Source of the DNA: Okeania sp. SIO3I5
Lineage (GTDB): Bacteria; Cyanobacteriota; Cyanobacteriia; Cyanobacteriales; Microcoleaceae
Assembly (NCBI RefSeq): GCF_010672085.1
Contig: NZ_JAAHHT010000065.1
Span: forward strand, 1-35,333
Direction of reading: 5' to 3'
Length of the DNA stretch: 35,333 bases
A program made the position numbers and the translations under genes. The notes below the pieces were generated by a model. The model was not told the DNA's origin. It saw nothing but the letters and a program-made list of their open reading frames with translations, and made no database searches. Positions 1 through 8,065 of this stretch are shown piece after piece (position 1 is the first letter of the stretch; every line of letters starts with the position of its first letter).

Positions 1-387
1 TAGAAAAATCTCTGAGAAATTTTCGACTAACTATATAGGTAAGTGAAATTTTCATCTCCTCAGAAAAATGGCAAAAAGTTGAGGGGAGACAAGAGGCGAG
101 CGCTCCACTTCAGAAAATTTCTAATTTCCTCTATAAAGAGCAGATATTTTAGAAAAATCTCTGAGAAATTTTCGACTAACTATATAGGTAAGTGAAATTT
201 TCATCTCCTCAGAAAAATGGCAAAAAGTTGAGGGGAGACAAGAGGCGAGCGCTCCACTTCAGAAAATTTCTACTTTCCTCTATAAAGAGCAGATATTTTA
301 GAAAAGTCTCTGAGAAATTTTCGACTAACTATATAGGTAAGTAAAATTTTCATCTCCTCAGAAAAATGGCAAAAAGTTGAGGGGAGG
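1..387. repeat. 149-bp tandem repeat array, 2.6 copies
   Basis: The motif TAGAAAAATCTCTGAGAAAT (TAGAAAAGTC in the third copy) starts at 1, 150 and 299, so the period is 149 bp. The first two copies are almost identical. The third stops near 387, just where a 107-bp inverted-repeat element begins. The unit is AT-rich with one GC-richer patch (gaggcgagcgctcc) and several short inverted A/T arms. No convincing reading frame runs through it. The array may continue left of the window. Confidence 0.9.
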
Positions 388-390
388 CAG

Positions 391-497
391 GGTGCATCTC
401 ATATTGGCAAAAATACTTTTTTTATATTCCCTATATTCCTATTCCCCATTTGCTAAAAGTGATAAATTTTTAGCTTTATTCAAAATTGAGATGCACC
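391..497. mobile_element. Small terminal-inverted-repeat element (MITE-like)
   Basis: The left end GGTGCATCTCA (391-401) is matched exactly by TGAGATGCACC (487-497). The 107-bp interior is AT-rich and has no coding capacity. It begins exactly where the third copy of the 149-bp array is cut off, so it probably inserted into or rearranged that array. I see no clear target duplication. From 498 to 706 there is only AT-rich DNA with no gene. Confidence 0.55.
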
Positions 498-706
498 TCA
501 CCACCTTTACCTATTCTTTCAATAAATTCCCACTTTTCATTCCAAGGTTCTTTCTTGCTCATAACAAACCTCAACAAATTTAGTATATAATAAGAAAGAA
601 TATTATATTTAGGACTTACTCAAAAACTATTATAATGTTATAGTTTATATGGTCTCTGTATAATTCCTAATATTATTATAACTAAATCTTAAACTTAGTT
701 CATTAT

Positions 707-784
707 ATTAGACATCTCCAGAAAAGGTTCTTAAACTCTTACTCTGCTTTTCTAACAATTAGCATTTTTGGAAAAGTCTATTAG
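707..784. mobile_element. TTAGACATCTCC-family element, short form
   Basis: The left end reads ATTAGACATCTCCAGAAAAG and the right end TTTTTGGAAAAGTCTATTAG, whose reverse complement starts CTAATAGACTTTTCC. These are imperfect terminal inverted repeats. The same ends recur at 7551, 12298, 16012, 16753, 29217 and 30728-31180. This copy is about 78 bp and lacks the heptamer tract found in the longer copies. Confidence 0.55.
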
Positions 785-805
785 TAACAGTTTAATATTC
801 AGCTT

Positions 806-841
806 TTTGTTGGGTTGCGCTGTCGCTTAACCCAACCTACT
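806..841. repeat. Dispersed hairpin repeat (GTTGGGTT / AACCCAAC)
   Basis: Arms GTTGGGTT (809-816) and AACCCAAC (829-836) enclose a 12-nt loop. The whole block recurs unchanged at 5715-5750, and a relative with another loop lies near 5855-5886. It ends 25 bp before the glutamine-synthetase-like gene. It may act on the mRNA 5' region, but nothing in the sequence proves this. Confidence 0.6.
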
Positions 842-866
842 ATTCCCTATTGCCTTCTTTAAAAAC

Positions 867-2222
867 ATGAACGACAAAAACCAAAATCTACAAGAAGACA
901 TTTTCAAACATCTAAAAGAAAGCGGTATAAAATTCGTCCGTGTCCTTTTCTGTGACAACGCCAACATCATCCGCTCCAAAGCATTCCATATTGATCTATT
1001 ACCAGAACACTTCCATACAGGAGTCAGCATCACAGTTGCTCAACAAGCACTACCAGTCATGTATGATGCGGTAATTCCCGAAACAGGTCTCACTCCAGTA
1101 GGAGAAGCTTGGTTAGTTCCTGACTGGTCTACCCTCCGTACATTACCCTACGCTCCTACTCACGCCAGTGTAGTTAGCGATATATTTAAAGATGGCACTC
1201 CCTGGTCTTTGTGTCCCCGTAGATTTCTCAAACAAGCGATCGCCTCTGCCGAAAAAGCAGGTTTACAAATAAAAGCTGCCTTTGAAAATGAATTCTATCT
1301 CTTGAAATCTACTCCTGATGGTATTGCTCCCACAGATGATACAGTTTTTGCCTCAACCTTGGGGATGGATATTAACCGTCCTGTCATTGACGATATTACT
1401 GACTGTCTCATCGCCCAAAAAATGCAAGTAGAAAGATATCATCCAGAGTCAGGTCCTGGTCAAAACGAAATTTCCATCCGCTATACCGACGCTTTGCAAG
1501 CTGCCGATAGACAAATAAGTTTTCGGGAAACAGTCCGAGGAGTAGCTCTCAAACATGGACTTACTGCCTCTTTTATGCCAAAAATTTTTGCCGATCAAGC
1601 AGGTAATGGTTGCCACTTACATCTAAGTCTGTGGGAAGGAGAACAAAATATTGTTCCTGACTCAGATGGAATAGGGGGACTCTCCAAAACTTCTCAGAGT
1701 TTCATTGCAGGTATTCTCGAACATTTGCCTGCTTTGATGGCGCTGACAACTCCGAGTGTTAATTCTTATCGTCGCATCCGTCCTCATTTCTGGAGTGGTG
1801 CTTTTCGTACTTGGGGTTTAGATAACCGAGAAGCTGCTGTTAGGGTACCGAGTAATTTTGCTCCACCGTCTCCCACTCATTTTGAATTGAAAACATCTGA
1901 TGCTTCTGCTAATCCTTATTTAGCTTTGGGAAGTGTCATAGTGGCTGGTTTGGATGGGGTTAACCGAGGTCTTGATCTTGGGGAACCGGTGAGAGTCGAT
2001 CCGGGAAATATGATTCCTACAGAAAGGGAGGTGCGAGGAATAGATGCTTTGCCTAGTTCCTTGGCAGAAGCGATCGCTCACCTGAATAATAATGATGTAC
2101 TGAAAAATGCTTTGGGAGCTGAGTTAGCTCAAGCATTTATTGCTGTTCGTCAAGCTGAATGGGAGGCGATGAAAGATATGGAGATAGAGGAGGAAGTTAA
2201 GATTTTGTTGTCTAGATATTGA
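867..2222 (+). CDS. Glutamine synthetase family protein, FluG/NodGS C-terminal type
   Basis: A 451-residue protein of the glutamine-synthetase fold, expected to ligate an amine or ammonia to the gamma-carboxyl of glutamate (or a related acid) using ATP. Visible motifs are the metal-binding E-N-E at 140-142, GPGQNE at 196-201, GNGCHLHLSLW at 247-256, NSYRR at 299-303, NREAAVRVP at 320-328 and SDASANPYLAL at 344-354 followed by AGLDGV. The adenylylation-loop tyrosine motif of GlnA (NLYDLP) is absent, so it is not the housekeeping GlnA and is unlikely to be regulated that way. The short N-terminal beta-grasp region fits the gamma-glutamylamine-synthetase and FluG-like group. The next gene encodes an amidohydrolase equivalent to the N-terminal half of eukaryotic FluG. 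No clear Shine-Dalgarno precedes the ATG. The substrate is unknown. Confidence 0.88.
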   Translation: MNDKNQNLQEDIFKHLKESGIKFVRVLFCDNANIIRSKAFHIDLLPEHFHTGVSITVAQQALPVMYDAVIPETGLTPVGEAWLVPDWSTLRTLPYAPTHASVVSDIFKDGTPWSLCPRRFLKQAIASAEKAGLQIKAAFENEFYLLKSTPDGIAPTDDTVFASTLGMDINRPVIDDITDCLIAQKMQVERYHPESGPGQNEISIRYTDALQAADRQISFRETVRGVALKHGLTASFMPKIFADQAGNGCHLHLSLWEGEQNIVPDSDGIGGLSKTSQSFIAGILEHLPALMALTTPSVNSYRRIRPHFWSGAFRTWGLDNREAAVRVPSNFAPPSPTHFELKTSDASANPYLALGSVIVAGLDGVNRGLDLGEPVRVDPGNMIPTEREVRGIDALPSSLAEAIAHLNNNDVLKNALGAELAQAFIAVRQAEWEAMKDMEIEEEVKILLSRY

Positions 2223-2234
2223 ACTTTGCCATAT

Positions 2235-3156
2235 CAGGACTTAGGCAAACCAACCAAGAAACCGGATTTATTCCCTTAATTTTCTTTCAAATCAGGAATT
2301 ACGCGGAACTATCATATCTAGTCAGGGCGAATGCCATTCGCCCCTACAGATGGTTTATAATTTCGTCAGGACTTAGGCAATCCCAACCAAGAAACCGGGT
2401 TTATTCCCTTAATTTTCTTTCAAATTAGGAATTACGCAGAACCATCATATCTAGTTAGGGCGAATGCCATTCGCCCCTACAGATGGTTTATAATTTCGTC
2501 AGGACTTAGGCAATCCCAACCAAGAAACCGGGTTTATTCCCTTAATTTTCTTTCAAATCAGGAATTACGCAGAATCATCATATCTAGTTAGGGCGAATAC
2601 CATTCGCCCCTACAGATGGTCTATAATTTCGTCAGGACTTAGGCAATCCCAACCAAGAAACCGGGTTTATTCCCTTAATTTTCTTTCAAATCAGGAATTA
2701 CGCAGAATCATCATATCTAGTTAGGGCGAATACCATTCGCCCCTACAGATGGTCTATAATTTCGTCAGGACTTAGGCAATCCCAACCAAGAAACCGGATT
2801 TATTCCCTTAATTTTCTTTCAAATTAGGAATTACGCAGAACCATCATATCTAGTTAGGGCGAATGCCATTCGCCCCTACAGATGGTCTATAATTTCGTCA
2901 GGACTTAGGCAATCCCAACCAAGAAACCGGGTTTATTCCCTTAATTTTCTTTCAAATCAGGAATTACGCAGAACCATCATATCTAGTTAGGGCGAATGCC
3001 ATTCGCCCCTACAGATGGTCTATAATTTCGTCAGGACTTAGGCAAACCAACCAAGAAACCGGATTTATTCCCTTAATTTTCTTTCAAATCAGGAATTACG
3101 CAGAACCATCATACCTAGTTAGGGCGAATGGCATTCGCCCCTACAGATGGTTTATA
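2235..3156. repeat. Seven-copy 133-bp tandem array built from fused element pieces
   Basis: CAGGACTTAGGCAA starts at 2235, 2367, 2500, 2633, 2766, 2899 and 3032, a spacing of 132-133 bp. Each unit has a left part with AGAAACCGGGTTT, like the element at 9593. Its right part has ATTACGCAGAACC plus the palindrome GGGCGAATGCCATTCGCCC, matching the reverse complement of the element at 7807. The unit is therefore a fusion of two end-truncated elements that was then amplified. Copies differ by single bases, including changes near the palindrome centre. There is no coding potential. Confidence 0.9.
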
Positions 3157-3158
3157 AT

Positions 3159-3287
3159 ATCAAATCCAGTAGTATCGGTAGAATTGAAGACCGTGGGGGT
3201 TTGGTCTCCAGACCCTCTACAAACTAGGAGTTTTCGCTCTTTTCTGATGGTAGAATTATATCACTTCCGTTGCCCAGCGGATTTGAT
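3159..3287. mobile_element. ATCAAATCC-family element
   Basis: The left end ATCAAATCC (3159-3167) is inverted at GGATTTGAT (3279-3287). The subterminal gtagtatc on the left, and the 20-odd bases ending ttgcccagcggatttgat on the right, are shared with the element at 9531-9762. It is about 129 bp, has no coding capacity, and directly abuts the end of the 133-bp array. Confidence 0.6.
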
Positions 3288-3395
3288 CTAACTCTTATTC
3301 CTTCTGACTCTTACAGCGGTTTAATGATCAATAAACCACAATCATACTGACTCCGTACGGACGTTGCTTGAGCATTAATGCTAACGTCCCTACCT

Positions 3396-3569
3396 CATTA
3401 CTCCTTACTCCTTACTCCTTACTCATTACTCCTTACTCCTTACTCATTACTCCTTACTCATTACTCCTTACTCATTACTCCTTACTCATTACTCCTTACT
3501 CATTACTCCTTACTCATTACTCATTACTCATTACTCATTACTCCTTACTCATTACTCCCTACTCCCTAC
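3396..3569. repeat. Heptamer tandem repeat (TTACTCC / TTACTCA), STRR type
   Basis: About 24 consecutive heptamers alternate between TTACTCC and TTACTCA. They end some 40 bp before the amidohydrolase start codon. Short tandemly repeated heptamers (STRR) are known from filamentous cyanobacteria. Such tracts change length easily by slippage. This one lies where the amidohydrolase promoter or leader should be. Confidence 0.9.
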
Positions 3570-3612
3570 CTCCACAAAAATACTTTCCATACGCAAACCC
3601 TAATTATATATC

Positions 3613-4731
3613 ATGGAACTTTCAAATATACCTGCTATTGATCAACACGCTCATAACTTATTACAAGCAGAAGCGATCGCTCGTTATCCTTATGCTGCTG
3701 CTTTTACCCAAGCTAATCATCCCGATATTATTAATTATCATGCCCGTCATACCCTATTTTATCGTCGAAGTTTACGGGATATGGCAGACTTATTAAAATG
3801 TGAACCACAAGAGTCAGAAATATTAGCAAAACGAAATAATTTAGGCTTAGAAAATTTCACCAAAATTTGTTTTAAAGCAGCTAATCTTGACACAATTTTA
3901 TTAGATGATGGTTTTCTCCCAGAGGAAATATTACCTTGGCAATGGCATCAACAATTTGTAGGTGTACGGCGATTATTAAGAATAGAAAACCTCGCCCAAA
4001 ATCTTATTCCTCAAGTAAATAGTTTTGCCGAATTTTGGGAAAGATTTAGAGCAGAAATTGATCCTCCACCGCCAGAAGTAGTTGGTTTTAAAAGTATTGC
4101 AGCTTATCGTACAGGTTTAGAAATTCAACCTGTAACAGTAGAAGTAGCAAAATCTCAATTTAATACTATTAAAAAAACAACAGGAGAAAAACCACCACGT
4201 CTGAATGATAAATCTTTAATTGACTTTTTAATAATCCAGACATTAGAAGTAGCTGCCAAACATAAAATACCGATACAATTTCACACAGGATTTGGCGACC
4301 CAGATTTAGATTTACGTTTATCAAATCCTCTACATTTACGGTTTTTATTAGAAGATAATCGCTTTCATAATGCTCCCATTGTTTTATTACACACTTCCTA
4401 TCCTTATACCCGTGAAGCTGGTTATTTAGCATCAGTTTATCCTAATGTTTATATAAGTTTTGGGCTAGTAATACCTTCCTTAAGTGTAGCGGGAATGGTA
4501 TCTGTAATCAGGCAATTAATGGAATTAGCACCTATTAGTAAATTAATGTATTCTTCCGATGCACATTTGATTCCTGATTTATATTATTTAGGTGCGAAAT
4601 GGGGGCGAAAAATTTTGGGAGAAGTGTTAGATGAATCAGTGAAAGATGGAGATTTAACTATTAAGGAAGCTGAGGAAATAGCTGTGGAGATTTTACAAGG
4701 CAATGCTAGTCAGATTTATAATATCAAGTAA
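3613..4731 (+). CDS. Amidohydrolase family protein (FluG N-terminal type)
   Basis: A 372-residue TIM-barrel metal-dependent hydrolase. Metal ligands expected for the amidohydrolase superfamily are visible: DQHAH (His12, His14), a candidate carbamylated lysine in GFKSIAAYRTG (Lys160), FHTGFGD (His224), LLHTSYPY (His260) and YSSDAH (Asp316). It aligns in layout with the nodulin/amidohydrolase half of FluG and plant NodGS. The other half of those fusions is the glutamine-synthetase-like gene upstream on the same strand. A plausible division of labour is that one enzyme makes and the other cleaves a gamma-glutamyl or amide bond; that is inference. The two genes are 1.39 kb apart, with arrays between them, so co-transcription is uncertain. 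The substrate is unknown. Confidence 0.87.
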   Translation: MELSNIPAIDQHAHNLLQAEAIARYPYAAAFTQANHPDIINYHARHTLFYRRSLRDMADLLKCEPQESEILAKRNNLGLENFTKICFKAANLDTILLDDGFLPEEILPWQWHQQFVGVRRLLRIENLAQNLIPQVNSFAEFWERFRAEIDPPPPEVVGFKSIAAYRTGLEIQPVTVEVAKSQFNTIKKTTGEKPPRLNDKSLIDFLIIQTLEVAAKHKIPIQFHTGFGDPDLDLRLSNPLHLRFLLEDNRFHNAPIVLLHTSYPYTREAGYLASVYPNVYISFGLVIPSLSVAGMVSVIRQLMELAPISKLMYSSDAHLIPDLYYLGAKWGRKILGEVLDESVKDGDLTIKEAEEIAVEILQGNASQIYNIK

Positions 4732-5035
4732 CATTAATTAACCCCAATGTAGGGACGTTGCATAAGAGCGTCCTTACTAAAATAATTGGGTTTAAAGCCC
4801 CGCCTTTATCGGCGAAATGTTTTTGGAGCCTTGCTCTAATCCCCGTTACAAAAACCGCTTCTGACTTCTGACTTCTGACTTCTGACTTCGTTAAGAGGTT
4901 GAGGCAACGAAACCCAACATATATAGCACAACGCACTAAAGTTAGGATATCCTACGGCTTTGTTGTATGAAAGCATATAGCTACCGCACAAGATCCAAGA
5001 TCCATGTACTTCATACTTCTACAACTATTGTCCAA

Positions 5036-5140
5036 TACAGCGGTTTTCATTTCAGTAGACCACAGTAGGGACGTTCCATGGAACGTCCCTACTCGGTTTT
5101 GGTTGTGACAGTGTGGTTCATTAATTTGAAAAGCGCTGTA
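5036..5140 (+). mobile_element. Palindrome-centred small element, copy 1
   Basis: The ends TACAGCGGTTTTCA and TGAAAAGCGCTGTA are near-perfect terminal inverted repeats. Inside, 5064-5093 is a perfect 30-bp palindrome centred on TTCCATGGAA with arms of type AGTAGGGACG. A diverged copy in the opposite orientation lies at 5598-5688. Confidence 0.55.
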
Positions 5141-5446
5141 AATAAATCAAACATCTTAGGTTTTTTTGATAAAAAAAGGCTGAAACTTATATCTGTAAAG
5201 GCTTTGAGCCATTTAACTATTAGCCAACAAATGAACAAAACATCAATCTATAGAAAGAGGGTGATATAGCTGCCACTAGGTTGACCTTTCATGTCGAATC
5301 TGGCAACCGAAAAGCGGAACAGATTTTATATGGCTATTACAACAAAGCCATATCCTACTGTTAATATTGTGATGTTTTTTTCAACCAAAATTTATTCTCT
5401 TATACCAATTTGATAAATGTTTGCTACAAATAGCTAGGGAATTTTT

Positions 5447-5477
<31 letters not shown>

Positions 5478-5597
5478 AATGAATGGTATAAATACCGTTT
5501 TTTAGGTCTTAAATCACCTTTTTTGTCAAAGGGATATCTCCTATAAAATCTTTTTATTGCCTCTATTATTCGTAACATTCTTTTTTTAAAATGGTAT

Positions 5598-5688
5598 TAT
5601 AGCGCTTTTCAAAACAAGCAAAATATTGTAGGGAGGTTCCATGGAACCTCCCTACCTACTGTGATCTACCAAAATGAAAACAACTGTA
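5598..5688 (-). mobile_element. Palindrome-centred small element, copy 2 (inverted)
   Basis: This is the reverse-oriented relative of 5036-5140. It shares the flank tttcatt..gtaga.cacagtagg and the end GCGCTTTTCA. Its centre, 5628-5655, is a perfect 28-bp palindrome with arms GTAGGGAGG instead of GTAGGGACG. Both arms changed together, which keeps the hairpin. Confidence 0.5.
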
Positions 5689-5937
5689 GCTAAAAAACGT
5701 ACTGCCATACAAGTTTTGTTGGGTTGCGCTGTCGCTTAACCCAACCTACTGGACTGTTTCAGCTAAAACTGTGCATTAGGGAGTAGGGTAGGGACGTTCG
5801 CATTTTTGTTATGCAACGTCTGTACGGGAGTGGGGGAGTAGGGGAGAAAGACTGTTGTTGGGTTTAGGTCCCTCAACCCAACCTACATCTATTGCAACAT
5901 TTAAGATGAAACAGTCTACTACAACTACAATTATTCC

Positions 5938-6057
<120 letters not shown>

Positions 6058-7107
6058 CTACAATAAATCCTTAAACTTAGGATGATCTGCCAAACTCTTC
6101 AATACCTTCTTAATCTCCTGCGATCGCTCCTTTTTCACAATCAAAGTCACATTCCCATCCCTAACAACAACCACATCCTCCAAACCAATAGTTACAATAG
6201 CATCATCATCGCTAGACGAATAAAAAATCGACCCCTCAGTATCCAACCCCAAATGATTAGCCAACTCCACATTCACACTATCCCCCTTAACCAAACGTTC
6301 CAAAGCATTCCAGTCGCCCAAATCATCCCAACCAAAAGCCACAGGTAACACAAAAGCTTTCTCAGTCCTCTCCATCACCGCATAATCAATACTATTCTTC
6401 TCCAACTGAGAATAACCCCCAGCACCCATCGCCTCCAAAACAGTCATCATAGTCGGCACATACTTTCGTAACTCAGCCAACATTACCCCCACCCTAAATA
6501 CAAAAATACCCCCATTCCAACTAAAGCGTCCTGTTGCCAGAAACTCCTCAGCCTTCTCTCGGTTAGGCTTTTCCGTAAACCGTGCCACCTGATAAGCATC
6601 AAATCCACCAAAATTTCCTGCCTCTTTTCCCTGTTCAATGTATCCATAGCCAGTAGAAGGAAAAGAGGGCTTCACACCTAGGGTGACAATAGCCTCCTGG
6701 TTCGTAGCCAATTCGGCTGCGGCCTCCAGAGTCTTCTGGAATACTTCTGGCTCACCGATCCAATGGTCAGCCGGAAAAAATCCGACAAGTGCATCTTCCC
6801 CATAACGGCGTGCCGTTTCTATTGCTGTCCAGGCAACAGCAGGGGCAGTATCCCTTCCTTCCGGTTCTGCCAAAATATTTTCTTTTGGCATCTGGGGTAA
6901 CTGTTGTCCCACACCTTCGGCCAACATTGCCGAAGTTACAACCCATAAACCATCCCAACCATTAGATAATGGGAGTAATCTGTCTGCTGTTGCTTGTAAT
7001 AAACTTTTACCACTACCGTCCAGAGAGAGAAACTGTTTAGGTCGATGCTTACGACTCAGAGGCCAAAAACGTTCTCCTTTACCACCAGCAAGAATAACAG
7101 GTATCAT
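6058..7107 (-). CDS. manC: Mannose-1-phosphate guanylyltransferase
   Basis: A 349-residue cytoplasmic nucleotidyltransferase that makes GDP-mannose from GTP and mannose-1-phosphate, a precursor for exopolysaccharide, O-antigen and fucose-type sugars. The signature GGKGERFWPLSRKHRPKQ runs from 8 to 25, and FPADHWI (111-117) is the metal/sugar site. GYGYIE (153-158), FTEKP (177-181), WNGGIF (197-202), SIDYAVME (239-246) and WDDLGDWNAL (260-269) complete the family pattern. It ends after the nucleotidyltransferase domain and lacks the C-terminal isomerase domain of bifunctional ManC/AlgA enzymes. The ATG at 7107 begins at the conserved PVILAGG strand. Upstream lies a block duplicated in front of the LCP gene at 8066, suggesting a shared envelope-polysaccharide setting. 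Confidence 0.93.
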   Translation of the reverse strand: MIPVILAGGKGERFWPLSRKHRPKQFLSLDGSGKSLLQATADRLLPLSNGWDGLWVVTSAMLAEGVGQQLPQMPKENILAEPEGRDTAPAVAWTAIETARRYGEDALVGFFPADHWIGEPEVFQKTLEAAAELATNQEAIVTLGVKPSFPSTGYGYIEQGKEAGNFGGFDAYQVARFTEKPNREKAEEFLATGRFSWNGGIFVFRVGVMLAELRKYVPTMMTVLEAMGAGGYSQLEKNSIDYAVMERTEKAFVLPVAFGWDDLGDWNALERLVKGDSVNVELANHLGLDTEGSIFYSSSDDDAIVTIGLEDVVVVRDGNVTLIVKKERSQEIKKVLKSLADHPKFKDLL

Positions 7108-7223
7108 CGGATTCTAGATTACTCAATAGACTTAGATTATTCCATATTAAGTTCTCATTGCCAGTTTCTGCCAAATTTTTGAACTGAACTATAGTAGCGA
7201 AATTTTTGTCGAGAAATGGTATT

Positions 7224-7243
7224 AAACTAAGACGTCTTAGTTT
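7224..7243. promoter_or_regulatory. 20-bp palindrome upstream of manC
   Basis: AAACTAAGACGTCTTAGTTT is a perfect palindrome about 117 bp upstream of the manC start. It lies in a roughly 120-bp block (7158-7280) repeated, diverged, at 7941-8060 in front of the LCP gene. It could be an operator or a hairpin of a repeated element. Confidence 0.45.
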
Positions 7244-7550
7244 GAGTAATCGTCAGAATTTTGAATTTAGATTTTGATTTTGGAATTATTTAGGGTTTGC
7301 TGAAAAAGTCTTATGGATGAGGGTAGTCCTCAGGAGTCAGGAGTCAGGAGTCAGGAGGAATGGGGAATTTAGAGGAGACAGGAGGAAGAATTATCACTTG
7401 ATTTTTCGGCCTTTGTCAACCCTTTCATCCTAACTTTATGCAGCTCTTTAGAATAAAAATCTTGTACTTTTTCAAGACTTAAAAAGACTAAAACTTTTAT
7501 CTATCAATGCTTTTAGATTTAATCAGCAAGCCCTATTTATGAATAAAACT

Positions 7551-7678
7551 TATTAGACTTCTCCGAAAAAGAGGGAGTAGGGGCGATTCGCGAATCGCCC
7601 GTACGGGAGTAGGGGAAAAGAATTGATGATTTATACACGATAATTAATTTTTTTTTGATTATCACCAGATGTCTATTA
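7551..7678. mobile_element. TTAGACATCTCC-family element with inner palindrome
   Basis: Left end TATTAGACTTCTCCGAAAAA, right end CCAGATGTCTATTA. Inside are two copies of gggagtagggg flanking the perfect palindrome GGGCGATTCGCGAATCGCCC (7581-7600). The right half aattgatgatttatacacgataat matches the copies at 29116 and 30728. Confidence 0.6.
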
Positions 7679-7806
7679 TAGCACTACGCATTAAGGTTAG
7701 GACATTTCTAAATCCTGTTTGCGTAGCATTCCGCAGGAAAAGCCTTTGACAGTTCACTATTCCCTATTCCCTATTCCCTATTCCCTAGCGCGTAGCGCTA
7801 TATACT

Positions 7807-7898
7807 CAGGACTTACGCAAATGTTGACATGATACGCTATCTGTAGAGGGCGAATGCCATTCGCCCCTACTATATATGGTGGTTCTGCGTAAGTCCTG
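7807..7898. mobile_element. CAGGAC-family MITE with 5-bp target duplication ATACT
   Basis: Left end CAGGACTTACGCA (7807-7819) and right end TGCGTAAGTCCTG (7886-7898) are perfect 13-bp inverted repeats. The element is flanked by ATACT on both sides (7802-7806, 7899-7903). The 92-bp interior holds the palindrome GGGCGAATGCCATTCGCCC. The tract at 7757-7786 just to the left is a CTATTCC heptamer repeat. Confidence 0.85.
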
Positions 7899-7997
7899 AT
7901 ACTAACTCCCGAGTTATCCTACTAAAGTGATTATTTTTGCCAGTTTCTCCCAAATTTTCCAACTATAGTAGTGAAATTTTTGTGGAGATACGCTCTT

Positions 7998-8017
7998 AAA
8001 CTAAGACGTCTTAGTTT
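7998..8017. promoter_or_regulatory. 20-bp palindrome upstream of the LCP gene
   Basis: The same perfect AAACTAAGACGTCTTAGTTT as at 7224, here 48 bp before the LCP start codon. The surrounding block (7941-8060) is a diverged copy of 7158-7280, while the palindrome itself is unchanged, which hints at selection or recent duplication. Confidence 0.5.
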
Positions 8018-8065
8018 GAGCAACCATCTGAATTTTGAATTTATATTTTTATTTTTGGATTTTTT

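Noticed and set aside
2219-3160. Regular spacing at 133 bp as a possible CRISPR array
   Set aside because: The whole 133-bp unit is repeated; there are no unique spacers and no cas genes.
3368-3796. Open frames rich in Leu/Thr/Tyr/Ser over the heptamer tract
   Set aside because: These are readings of the TTACTCC/TTACTCA repeat and overlap the amidohydrolase gene in another frame.
5078-5269. A 63-codon open frame
   Set aside because: It begins inside a palindrome of a small element and shows no codon pattern or ribosome-binding site.
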